Under the pieces are notes generated by a model. The model did no database searches. It had not been told where the DNA came from and saw only the letters and a program-made list of their open reading frames with translations. DNA of 64,000 nt, taken from contig NC_088866.1 of assembly GCF_032884065.1 (NCBI RefSeq), positions 55,436,068 to 55,500,067 on the forward strand. The letters are read 5' to 3'. A program made the translations under genes and the position numbers. The DNA comes from Artemia franciscana (taxonomy: Eukaryota > Arthropoda > Branchiopoda > Anostraca > Artemiidae). Positions 10,707 to 19,958 of the stretch are shown here, one piece after another (position 1 is the stretch's first letter; each line of letters starts with the position of its first letter).

Positions 10707-11207
10707 ACTAAAATTCTAGTTAATTGACTTTTTGCTATCTTGAAAAGGGTTTAGGTTAGGAAAATGAAACTTTCTGGGATGGGTCTACAGGCTAAAGCAT
10801 GTCCCAGGAAGGTATTTTGAAGCACCTACCTCCACTCCTTCTTCTTCTAGAGGACCCTGACCTGTGATGACCTTTAAAAATATGTGTGTTATAAAAGTGA
10901 AACCTTGCAAAATAGATCTTCTGCTTGAATGAAGTACAACAAAATTGTTTTCAGCTTCATAACTTTGCTCAATCCCATTTTATAAGGTTTTAAAGATATG
11001 CAAATAGGCTACATTTCCTATATTTTCAAAAAAAAACAAACATTGATATGGCTCAAAATTCTATTCAAATAACAGGAATTGTATTTTCAGAACTAAATGC
11101 AGAGAAAAAGCAACTAGTAACTGAAAATTAAGGTAAAATGTTGTTTTGTCAACATTTAACCTAACCCTTTCCAAGATAGCAAGAAGTCAATTAACTAGAA
11201 TTTTACC
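10707..11207. mobile_element. 501-bp MITE with ~49-bp inverted repeats, hAT-like target duplication
   Basis: The terminal inverted repeats begin near 10,708 (taaaattctagttaattgac at the left end) and are matched by the reverse complement of the sequence up to 11,205. They share about 49 bp through ttgctatctt and agggttaggtta with few mismatches. The identical 8-mer CCAATAAC flanks both ends, at 10,699-10,706 and 11,208-11,215. An 8-bp duplication points to the hAT superfamily. The interior is non-coding. Confidence 0.85.
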
Positions 11208-11316
11208 CCAATAACTCATACTTTAATTGACAATTTGTCATTTTTAAGAGCTCAAAAGTACTTAAAAGTGATTGTCAAACTTGTAAAGAGCATAAAAAAG
11301 ACATCAAGTGGTATGT

Positions 11317-11645
11317 TCACTTAATTGGTAAGTCAATAATATGAACTATGATGTATTTACTAATGTTTCTGATGTATGTTAGGAAAACAGTTGGGCCTAG
11401 TAGAGTTCCCTCTGGTACCCTACTCATTAGGCCTACTATGGCCTCATCAAAGTATATTGGCTGGCCACCCATTTTGAATAATCTGACTTGCTGCTTGAGG
11501 TTGGTGAGGATATACATTGGCTAATCTATCATGGCTAAATTGATGCCAGCAACATATATTTTAGAGTGTATTTGACTATGGGGTACCTTCTGGAAGGCCT
11601 GATCAAAAGAAGGCTCACACAGTAACTTCAGAATATCTTCCCAGA
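11317..11645 (-). mobile_element. LINE reverse transcriptase fragment
   Basis: Minus-strand frames read FDQAFQKVPHSQIHSKIY (~11,600), a match to the FSKAFDKVPH motif of reverse transcriptases, and after one stop VRLFKMGG and RVPEGTLLGPTVFLTYI (~11,400), which matches GVPQGTVLGPLLFLIYI. Only the palm region remains and the protein is interrupted. It differs in sequence from the LINE at 8.5-9.6 kb, so it is another family. Confidence 0.85.
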
Positions 11646-11663
11646 GTAACTTTTTTGTCCATA

Positions 11664-11752
11664 ATTCATTGGTGAAACTTTCATATTCCTAACCTATCTC
11701 TTTTTCAAGATAGCCGAATATAGCTTGTCTAGAATTTAATCTAGTAGCCTAT
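11664..11752. mobile_element. Solitary end of a MITE related to the 501-bp element
   Basis: The reverse complement reads attctagacaagctatattc, then ggctatcttgaaaaagagat, then aggttagga and gaaagtttca. This parallels the left end of the element at 10,707 (attctag, gctatcttgaaaagggttt, aggttagga, gaaactttc). Only one end is seen, so this is a truncated or older copy. Confidence 0.6.
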
Positions 11753-11980
11753 ATAGCCTACCAAGGAAACACTACAATATAAGAGGCTAATTAAAATTTT
11801 AGCCTACTTTATTTGCACCTATCCTAAATGATACAACAGAAAAGTAGACAAATGAATTAGCCTACATTTTGATTTTCTAAGTTATTCAATTGACCTTTTT
11901 TAAGTTAATTGAGAAGGCAGGAAGACAAATCAATGATTTCAAGCCTAGACCACCCTTTAACCAAATTAGCTTAGTCCTAC

Positions 11981-12008
11981 CTAGTGGAGTAACATGAATC
12001 TCAGCCAT
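11981..12008 (-). CDS. INTS11: INTS11 coding exon 1 with start codon
   Basis: This 28-nt coding segment reads MAEIHVTPL plus the first base of a glycine codon, then a GTAGGA donor. Animal INTS11 starts [19 protein letters not shown] or similar, so start, length and splice phase all fit. The predicted join to exon 2 gives VTPL-GAGQDVG. The window therefore has the true N-terminus of the gene. A 250-bp stretch separates it from the edge of the giant inverted repeat at 12,260, so any promoter is very close to that junction. Confidence 0.9.
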
Positions 12009-12259
12009 ACTTCAAAATTAAACTTTATTTGTGAAATATGAATTGATAAAAAAAGCACATTGCTAAATATTTCAAATTTTTGCTACAAAGATGCGTTTGA
12101 TGATATTAGTTAGCATCTATATTTAGCGTTTATCGGAGAATTGGATGCCAGGTAGCAGTCTAAATTCCTAAGAAGGAATTTATCAGAGAAACGCATTTAT
12201 AAAAAGGATCATCACTTTCATTAATTTTGTGAAGAATTCTAGATTGCGGCCTTCATTTC
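12009..12259. promoter_or_regulatory. Putative INTS11 5' flank
   Basis: This is the sequence directly upstream of the INTS11 ATG on the minus strand. A TATA-like stretch (ATTTATAAAAAGG on the plus strand, near 12,195-12,207) lies about 190 bp upstream, but it is weak evidence in AT-rich DNA. No other promoter element stands out. The region ends at the inverted repeat and satellite boundary. Confidence 0.3.
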
Positions 12260-13390
12260 AAGTTTGGGGTGGGGAAACCTAAAATGATGGAAAACGCTTA
12301 GATTGGAGGGATTGGGATGAAACTTGGTTGGAAAAATAAGCAGAAGTCTTGCATACGTAATTTACATAATTGGAATGGATCCGCTCAATTGGGGGGGGGG
12401 GGGTAATTCTGAAAAATAAGAAAAAATGACGTCTTTTAAACTTACGAAGGAGTGATCGGATCTTCATGAAACTTCATATTTAGAAGGACCTCGTAACTCT
12501 GATATTTTATTTTAAATCTCAACCGGATCAAGCGTAATTGGGGGGGGGGCAGTTGGTGGGACCGGAAATCTTAGAAAATACTTCAAGCGGTGAGATCAGT
12601 ATGAAACTGGATGGGAAGAATAGAAACCTATCTAAGATACGTGACTGACATAACTGGACCGGATCTGCTCTCTTTGGTGGAATTGGGGGGGGGGGGTAAT
12701 TTTGAAAATTGAGGTATTTGTAACTTACGAAAGTGTGACCAGATCTTAAAGAAATTTGATATTTAGAAGGATCTTGTGCTTTAAAGTTCTAATTTCAAAT
12801 TCCGACCAGATCCTGTGACATTCGGGGGAGTTGGAGGGGGAAATCGGAATTCTTGGAAAACATGAAAATTGGGGTATTTTTATCTTACGAATAGATGATC
12901 GGATCGTAATGAAATTTGATTTTTAGAAGGAATTCATGTCTCAGAGCTCTTATTTCAAATCCCGACCAGATCTTTTGGCATTTGGGGAAGTTGGTTGGGG
13001 AAATCTTGGAAAAACACTTGGAGTGGAGGAATCAGGATTAAGCTTGGTGGATAGAATAAACAAATGTCCTTAATACGTGATTGACAGAATCGTACTGGAT
13101 TCGCTCTCTTTGGGGGAGCTGGGGGAGGGGTTCAGTGATTTGGCGAGTTTGGTGCTTTTGGACGTGCTAGGACGATGAAAATTGGTGGACGTGTCAGGGA
13201 GCTGCACCAATTGACTTGATAAAGTCGTTTTCCAAGATTCGACCATCTGGGGAGCTAAAGGGAGAGGAAAAATTAGAAAAAATTAGGGATTTATAACTTA
13301 CGAGTGGGTGATCGGATCTTAATGAATTTTGATATTTAGAAGGACTTTGTGACTCAGAGCTCTTATTTTAAATCTTAACCGGCATTAAGC
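12260..13390 (-). repeat. Poly-G-bearing satellite array, left copy
   Basis: Degenerate units carry a G8-G13 run, cttacgaa-type motifs (gtatttttaacttacgaa), gatcggatctt, atatttagaaggac and ttaaatc-type segments. It is the inverted counterpart of the array at 57,725-59,720 but shorter. The outer end of the giant inverted repeat falls inside it. A terminal-type unit with ggacgtgctaggacgatgaa is at about 13,150-13,260. Confidence 0.85.
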
Positions 13391-13649
13391 CTCTTATTTT
13401 CCTTTTTAAATCAATCTATTGATTCATAGAATTTTGTTAGAGCTCATACCATATGATCTCTTGGCTCTTAGGTCTTCTCGCCTCGTCACAAGTGCCACAT
13501 GAGCTTTTAGCTCTTGTTCGTTTATGCTTGTCATCAAATAAGATTCGGTGAAGAATTATTCTGAGGTTTGAGCGGCTTTCATGATTCCAGTCGTCGATAA
13601 AAACATATTAGATTTCAACTTTTTATATGAATGTTTTGACAAACGGTTT
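13391..13649. other. Mirrored spacer between satellite and LINE fragment
   Basis: It contains attcggtgaagaattattct and related sequence and matches 57,440-57,720 in inverted orientation, with two small differences in the ctaagagct motif. It may be part of the satellite's repeat unit. No gene. Confidence 0.5.
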
Positions 13650-13699
13650 TATGTTTTAGTATTTATGTAAGCCTTTACATAATTTACATACCCCTGTCG

Positions 13700-13985
13700 A
13701 GTATATGATGTGCCTGAGGACAACCGACAACTTTTCAAAATGCTAGTTGAAATTTTTTTTGTAAAATCACACTTAGAAGTTATTTTGGGCAAAAGAATAT
13801 ACCCAAAAATCTTACTCCTAAAATATGATACAGTAATCGGTCTATAATTCGGAGATGAATCTGGATCTTTACCTCGTTTAAGTATGGACGTGACGCTTCC
13901 GAAAAGAAACTGTCGGGATCCAGAAATTGAGGTATACAGACCTGAAATAATAACTACAGGTGGTTTAACATTAATGGACAACCAT
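13700..13985 (-). mobile_element. LINE reverse transcriptase N-terminal fragment, left copy
   Basis: The minus-strand frame reads FGSVTSILKRGKDPD and YRPITVSYF, then SKIFGYILLPKI and KCDFT, which matches the fingers motif of LINE reverse transcriptases (YRPITVxxxxSKIFExxL). The domain breaks off after this and the frame runs into unrelated sequence. The mirrored copy is at 50,116-50,400. In the left arm the fragment passes straight into the spacer, whereas in the right arm it is broken by the 7.0-kb block. Confidence 0.8.
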
Positions 13986-15087
13986 AAGCAAAATTCCTAA
14001 AATACAGGTCATGAGAATCAGGAAATCTTTTATTTTTTTCAATGTCCGATATAGATCACTCAAACTTAATGCAAGAACTGCATATTGACAAACAAGCACT
14101 GGCAGAACTAAACTAACTAGATTCAAAAAAATGGTTTTGAATACTGATTAAACACAAAAAACATGTTATTAAAATAGCGTACAGAATTCATAAGATTTGA
14201 TTCTGACTGAGCTGGAGGAGTACACTTGCTCCTATTGATAGCTCTGCCACGTCGTTTGGAACGCTATTTGGAACGTCTCACAGGTTGGGCCCTGCATTCC
14301 GTAAGCAGGATTTGTATTCTTTCTTCATTTTTTGCTTGAGTACAGATACAGCACCGAAAGACTATAGACACAAACACTCAACAATCCCAACTTAAACTTT
14401 GCGGTTTTATACTTTTTCCACTTCAGGATGTATATTCCTCAAGGGCTTGCGAGATCCAGAAGACACGCGCTCAATCGGAGCCGTAGTCTGCGTGACTAAC
14501 TTCAGACATGCCACTACATTATAATAATATGAATTTAGGTCTGCTTTAGAATCAGGGCCCTTAATCGAAGTCCGTAGCACTTAATTACTTTAATAACTTT
14601 AATTACTTTAATAACTTTAATTACTTTAAGTACTTTAATAGTTGAGAACAGAATGCAACAAGTAGTAAAATAGTAGTATAGAGTGCAAAAGTAATATGCG
14701 TCTATAAAGTAATATCCAATTCCAATTGGGATTTTGAAACCATTTTTAATGGGGATCCTTAAAGTAAGCTTGAAGATTAGGAGCTCAATTATGCACAACA
14801 TAGGGAGATTGTAGTAATCGATTTTACCTCATTAATAGATATTTCTGATTTAATCAGACTAGACTTAGAGACGATAATGGATCGGATTTAACGGAGCTTC
14901 AATTATGAATGAGGTTCCAATGTTTCTATTATACATAAATACAGAAACATCGCGCTTCATTTCCCAGCACGTTATTCGAACTCGCGCAAATTAGAAACGT
15001 CAAGGATATACTTTTGACACTAGACTCCTCAATAAAGCTCAGAAAAATAGAAAAGGTTTTATTTACAAATTGAACAAAAACGCCATA
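13986..15087. other. Downstream flank of the INTS11 3' end, left arm
   Basis: Mirrored by 49,017-50,115. It holds a small tandem repeat (14,580-14,641) and no convincing gene. The 88-codon minus-strand frame at 14,535-14,801 owes its KVIKVIK repeat to that tandem repeat. Confidence 0.55.
14580..14641. repeat. Small tandem repeat, 18-bp unit, left arm
   Basis: Copies of ttaattactttaataact follow each other about three and a half times. The mirrored array at 49,465-49,516 is shorter by about one half to one unit, one of several length differences between the arms. Confidence 0.8.
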
Positions 15088-15144
15088 TTATTCTTCTAGA
15101 ACAGACTTAACCATTTTCAGAATGTAATTTCCGAGCTCATCGTC
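15088..15144 (-). CDS. INTS11: INTS11 last coding exon, left arm copy
   Basis: This 57-nt exon encodes DDELGNYILKMVKSVLEE and a stop, matching the C-terminal end of animal INTS11 (human DEELGSFLTSLLKK). It follows an attttacag acceptor. A polyadenylation signal (AATAAA read on the minus strand, about 15,058-15,063) lies about 25 bp after the stop. It is identical to the right-arm copy at 48,960-49,016. In the family the C-terminal domain binds INTS9. Confidence 0.9.
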   Translation of the reverse strand, partial: DDELGNYILKMVKSVLEE

Positions 15145-15175
15145 CTGTAAAATAAGCACTGTGTCACTATAAAAT

Positions 15176-15375
15176 TAGGAAAAATTAGTTATAATTATAA
15201 TAATATAATTATAATTCTATTAATTATAATTATATTATAATAATAATATAGTAATATAATATAATAAAATAATTAATTATAATAAATATTATAATAATAT
15301 ATTAATATAACTAAAATTAGTTATAATAATTATATAATTAGAAAAAATTAGTTAATATAAAATTAGTCACTATAA
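15176..15375. repeat. TA/TTA-rich simple sequence, left arm
   Basis: About 200 bp of taattataa variants next to the last INTS11 exon, bounded by two copies of cactataaaattaggaaaaa (near 15,165 and 15,368). The right-arm counterpart (about 48,810-48,940) is shorter by roughly 70 bp or more. Confidence 0.75.
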
Positions 15376-17159
15376 AATTAGGAAAAAAACAACGCTTTCC
15401 TTGGAATGAAAATTTTAATTAGCTATGTTAAGGCCAAAGAAGATAAGCTACTTGTGCAAAACAACAATTTGTAGATTTTTTATAATACTGTTTAGAACGA
15501 ATGAGTTATTAGATTAATTATGAAACAAACCCCTTAGTCAGTTGCAACGCTTAAGGGCCAGGTGGAATAAGATGGCAAATCACGGAGCTGACAAAGTCAT
15601 TAAAGAAGGTACACTGTGGGTGTCATTTCAGTGACTAAATACACATATTCCATGTACATATATATGTTATTCAGAGACTAGAAATGAAGCTACTTGATTT
15701 TGATGAATTTAGCCACGGTGACGGCCCAAAAGCGGAGACAGTTTTAGAGGGGGGACAGAGGGGGCACTTGCTCAGGGCTCAGGAATTCTTGGGGAGCAAA
15801 ATTTATAATAAAATAACATAAGGGTTATAATCATTTTGCAATTTTGACATTTAATTTTTTTTTTAACATAAGGCAAAGGGCACAGTTAATAGATGGAAAT
15901 AACTAGCAGATTATTAATCAATTAATAAAACAAAAATAAATACAGAAATGAGAAATAATTAATTACTGGCGATTAAATAATAACAATTAGATAATTTAAA
16001 TAATAAGTTAAAAAAAAAATTAACTAATAAATCGAAAATAATTGTGTTATTAAATTAAAATTTTGTAAAAATTTCGCCTAAAAATTTCATGAGAGACTGA
16101 GGGGGGGGGTAGCACTAATCAACACTTCCCCAGGCGCCAAAGAGACCAGAACCGCCACTGCGCAGCAGCTAGTTTATCATGTAATCGTAACAAATTTACG
16201 AAAAGAGAAACAATATACGAAACAAGAATTGCGAAAGATTCACTAAAACTTAAATAGGGGAAAAAAAGGGATATCTATCAGATAAATAATTGGGTTTCCT
16301 AAAACACTCAACACTTACCCTTAGGTAACGTAAGACTAACGGTATATGATACACATACCCAAAAGGGTGCAGATAAAGTTGAGTGTATTGAATAACGGGT
16401 ATGTATATAGGACGAAGATAAGGTAAAAACATGCATATCCTTTGACTCTATACCCCTTATACCCTACCTACACCATTATATATAGGGTGAAGGCTTAGGC
16501 TTACCATGCATACCTGTTGTAACTCATATACATACACCGTGCTATTTGGGTTTAAAAGCAGTTATGCTTTTATTTTCATTTTATGAATCTTCTAATCAAG
16601 GTTGTTTTACGCTCTAAAATAAGTAAAATGTGCTTAATTCGATTTCATAAGAAATTCTCCGGATTATTGTTGACAATTGTCATTTAAAATCTAAAAGAAA
16701 TCAATTTATTTCACTTTTTAGCACTAATCTTTATTTTATGGAATTATCCTTCGGTGGTTAAAAAAATGACAAGTAAATCAAGGTCATTGGCAATTAGAAT
16801 CAATAAATGTCGAAAATGAACTGTGTAAAATTGATTTTTGACACACTTGCCTATTACCAATGCTATTCAAAAAACAACTTAAGTTTAAGCATCAAATTGT
16901 AAAAGTGGCTTTAGTTCATTACCTAGCTTTCGAGTTTGCTCACTACTAAACCTGCTGAGTCTGCGGCCAGTGAGGAACCCATGTCAATTTTCGTTTTTCA
17001 GTCTGAGGTTCAATTGAAAACTGCAAGATTTTGAGGTGCTGCTTTTGTGTTGCAAAGGATGTTCTTTTGTACTGTAAAGGGTGTGCTTTTGTACTACACA
17101 GGGTGTGCTTTTCGTCGACTGTGGGAGAATTAAACACTAAACCTTTTCCATATCTTACG

Positions 17160-17300
17160 AAATATATAAAAGTACCACGAGCATCAGAATGAAAACTTTT
17201 TTTTGCTTTCTAGCTCCATCTTTGGTCTATCCCCGAAAACTGTGATTTTCCACGAATTTTCTTTTGGTTGTTACAGCATTATTGAATTTTTTCGTTGCAT
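17160..17300. repeat. Dispersed ~130-bp repeat, copy 1 left arm
   Basis: Shares agaatgaaaac, ggctccatctttggt-like (gctccatctttggtctatcc) and ttttggttgttaca segments in the same order with 19,676-19,800. Mirrored at about 46,890-47,025. Family unknown, no coding capacity. Confidence 0.65.
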
Positions 17301-18142
17301 AAATTCTCTCCTTTGTTGTCACACTGAACATTGAAAAGGAAAAAGCGACAACTTTTCTTGTTTACGAACAAGCCCAACCAAACAGCTATCACACCAAATT
17401 TATCTCAGTTTCTGTTCGTTCAAAGTTTTATTATCACTCTTTACTTTCAATTGAAAGAAACTGATTTAATTTTATTAAATCTTACAATGAGCTTAAGAGG
17501 CATATTTTGGCACTTTAAACCAAAGCCTATGCCAAAGTTAGATTAATAGCAGCTTATAATCTAAGCATTGCTATCTCTATTCTTGGACGGATTCGATCAC
17601 CTGCTTAGCTGTAGATTCATTTAGGGGACAACTAGGGTTATCTACTCAGCCAGAATGTAAAAAATTGTTGGGTTTATTATTATTATTGTTCTTTTTTAAT
17701 CTCATTGGCTCCATCAACATAATGATATGCCAGTATTACTGTTCAAATTCTTTACTTTATTATTTTTTTTCACCTTTAACATATTTGATCTACCTTCACT
17801 TGAATGTTCCAAGTGAGGGATTTTTAGGGGTTATTTCTGCTGGAGGTTATTCTAGATGGGACTGATCGTCGGGCGGAGCCTATTTTTATGTATTTCTGAT
17901 GGGGTGCACCCTGCTCAAGGTAATCCTGCCGTGTAAGGTAATTCTTACGGTAGGGTAATCCCACCCTGCCGTGATGTGTTTTTACATGTTGCCCTTAAAT
18001 GCTTTAGGAACAAGCTTCGATAACTCCTCTGATTGAGAGGAATACGATGAATTTGTAAAAGACCGGCATAATTGTCACGTCAAAATGATCTCAGATTGAT
18101 TGCAAGTGTTCGGCATCTGAGCAGCACGAAAAAGCATATTTT

Positions 18143-18649
18143 TCAATTTTTTACAAGGAAGAGCGGGATGGTGTTTGGACCATCCCCAGGGGAGCTACCC
18201 ACTTCATAGAGACACGTACGGTAGCACAAAAACCTTAGGGTATTACAGATATCAAAATAAAGCTAGGTTGAGCAATCTTTCCGTGTCTTTTCTTTGGAGA
18301 CAAAATGTACCTAATGATTGTGACAATGGTTCTCAAGAGACCCTTAGCACCCTCTTAGACAAGTTTTTACTACTTGGGATGCCCATTAAATTATAGTTGT
18401 TGTTTCCCTCTCAAAAGTACGTTTGGCTAACTACTGTCATGCTCCCTAAAAACCTGATCTAATCAGTAAAGAGAGTTTCTGACAGACGTAAAATTTTACT
18501 TCTGCAGCCAGATTATACGGTGTCCAATAGAAAAAAGCCTTGGTGCGGGCTAAAATCCGGTTCGCCTCTGGTTTGGATCAGCGTTGAAAATTGATCCTTA
18601 CTGGCCGGTAAAACTTGATCTAAAATAAATATAATCTAGTGACTGGACA
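18143..18649. repeat. 507-bp segment present only in the left arm
   Basis: The right arm reads straight from gcatatttt to cgaaaatc (46,040), whereas the left arm carries 507 bp between these points. No target duplication or terminal inverted repeat was seen, so it may be a deletion on the right rather than an insertion on the left. It contains a 73-codon open frame with no resemblance to a known family. Confidence 0.75.
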
Positions 18650-19324
18650 GCGAAAATCAAACTTACTATCAGCATTCTATTTTGAATAGGAAATATGTTT
18701 TTTTTCTTACTTTCTTGGAAGATACGATAGAACTTCATTTTCAATCAGACATACCCAGTGGGATTTATACAGTAAAGTTGCTCGGTTATTTTTGCTCGAC
18801 GAAATTTACCTCCTTCTGTTAGAAGCTAACTCTGTCAGAGGTCACTTGTTCACCTGTGAGTCCAAGCAAATTCAGTCCTTTGCATACAAGTCCAGTGGAC
18901 ATTGTCCGTCATGAGTGAACCCAGAAATCTCGATCATCCCTTACTTCTATCACTATCTACCTAGTTCTAGTAATTCTGCCCTAGGATGGACGGATGGATG
19001 ATGACTATCTATCAGCAAGTGAAAATAACACCATTTTTATACAATCCTGAAAAAGGCTTATGCCAACTTTGCCTCTCATTGAAACTATCTGCCTTGAATT
19101 TTTCTACAATTAACCATGGCTTGATGGCAACTTCAGTTTAATTAACTCAGAAGTTAGCTTCTGTCAGGGATTAACTCTTGTGAACATTATTTATCGTAAC
19201 GCATTGTCTCGGAATAACAAAAAGATCATGTACGTACTTTGGTTTTGGAACGATTTTCAACCTTTAGTTTTTACGGTGACATTCGGTACTAAAAGACCCG
19301 TTAAACCAGAAATGTATAAATTAC

Positions 19325-19451
19325 CTCGTATAACCATTTTACAAGGATTTCGAACTTGGCACTTTGATCTTTTTGTCGTAGACTGACATCTACCGATTGT
19401 ACGCAAAATGAATCATCCCTCCTTGTTACAACTTCCCAGTTCACCAAATCT
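19325..19451 (-). CDS. INTS11: INTS11 penultimate coding exon, left arm copy
   Basis: This 127-nt exon, after a cattccag acceptor, completes a lysine codon from the previous exon and reads DLVNWEVVTRR, then SVDVSLRQ and FEILVKWLYE, ending at a GTAATT donor in phase 0. It aligns with the human segment ending KVLLVSWTYQ. It is part of the C-terminal INTS9-binding domain. Identical to 45,239-45,365. Confidence 0.88.
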
Positions 19452-19675
19452 CTGGAATGAAACGCAAAACGTAAATAAAGCTCATAAAAATAATGTTTGT
19501 ATCACATCTAAGCGTGTTATATCTAAAAGTTTACATCTCTAAATATAATGTCTTATCTGAAATTTTCCTACTTCTGAGTTAATTGTCAAAAGCGTTTAAA
19601 TAGCTATTCTCATAAGGAGGATCAGCAGGACAATGCAGGTTCAGTCACACTTAGACCCTCCCGTTCCAGGAAAAG

Positions 19676-19800
19676 TTATTTAAAATACCAAGAACATCAC
19701 AATGAAAACATTTTTTTGCCCACAGGCTCCATCTTTGGTATATCCTTACCTGCAAATCGAATTTTCTACGTTTCTTCTTTTGGTTGCTACAAAATTATAA
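19676..19800. repeat. Dispersed ~130-bp repeat, copy 2 left arm
   Basis: Second copy of the unit described at 17,160, with acatcacaatgaaaac, ggctccatctttggtatatc and ttttggttgctacaaaatt. It overlaps one end of the exon-like ORF at 19,750-19,958. Mirrored at about 44,885-45,012. Confidence 0.65.
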
Positions 19801-19958
19801 TTGTTACGAAATTCAAAGAGGGGCAGCACTGAAGTAAGATGTGAAAGGGTTTTTGCCTCAATATTAGGCACAAAAAAAGACGACGACTTAGGAACGTTTT
19901 TAGGAACTCTCTTGCTAACTTTAAAAGTTGAAGGTATTTTTCTAACCACAAGACTTTG
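19750..19958 (-). other. Candidate cassette exon in INTS11 intron, left arm copy
   Basis: 209-nt segment with an acceptor (tatttcttatag) and a strong donor (CAG/GTAAGG). It is the mirror of 44,732-44,940 and differs from it by a few bases that change amino acids. It is open in one frame (starting QSLVVRKIPS), but in the frame set by the preceding INTS11 exon it would run about 60 codons (KVLWLEKYLQLL) to a stop. It could therefore act as a poison exon. It partly overlaps a dispersed repeat, so it may be only chance. Confidence 0.3.

Larger units (their letters stand above)
15145..19324. other. INTS11 last intron, left arm
   Basis: Mirrored by 45,366-48,959. It holds an AT-rich tract (15,176-15,375), a repeat copy (17,160-17,300) and a 507-bp segment (18,143-18,649) absent from the right arm. 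The short open frames at 16,946-17,137, 17,331-17,546 and 19,180-19,386 are not supported as genes. The last of these is the antisense of an INTS11 exon. Confidence 0.6.
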
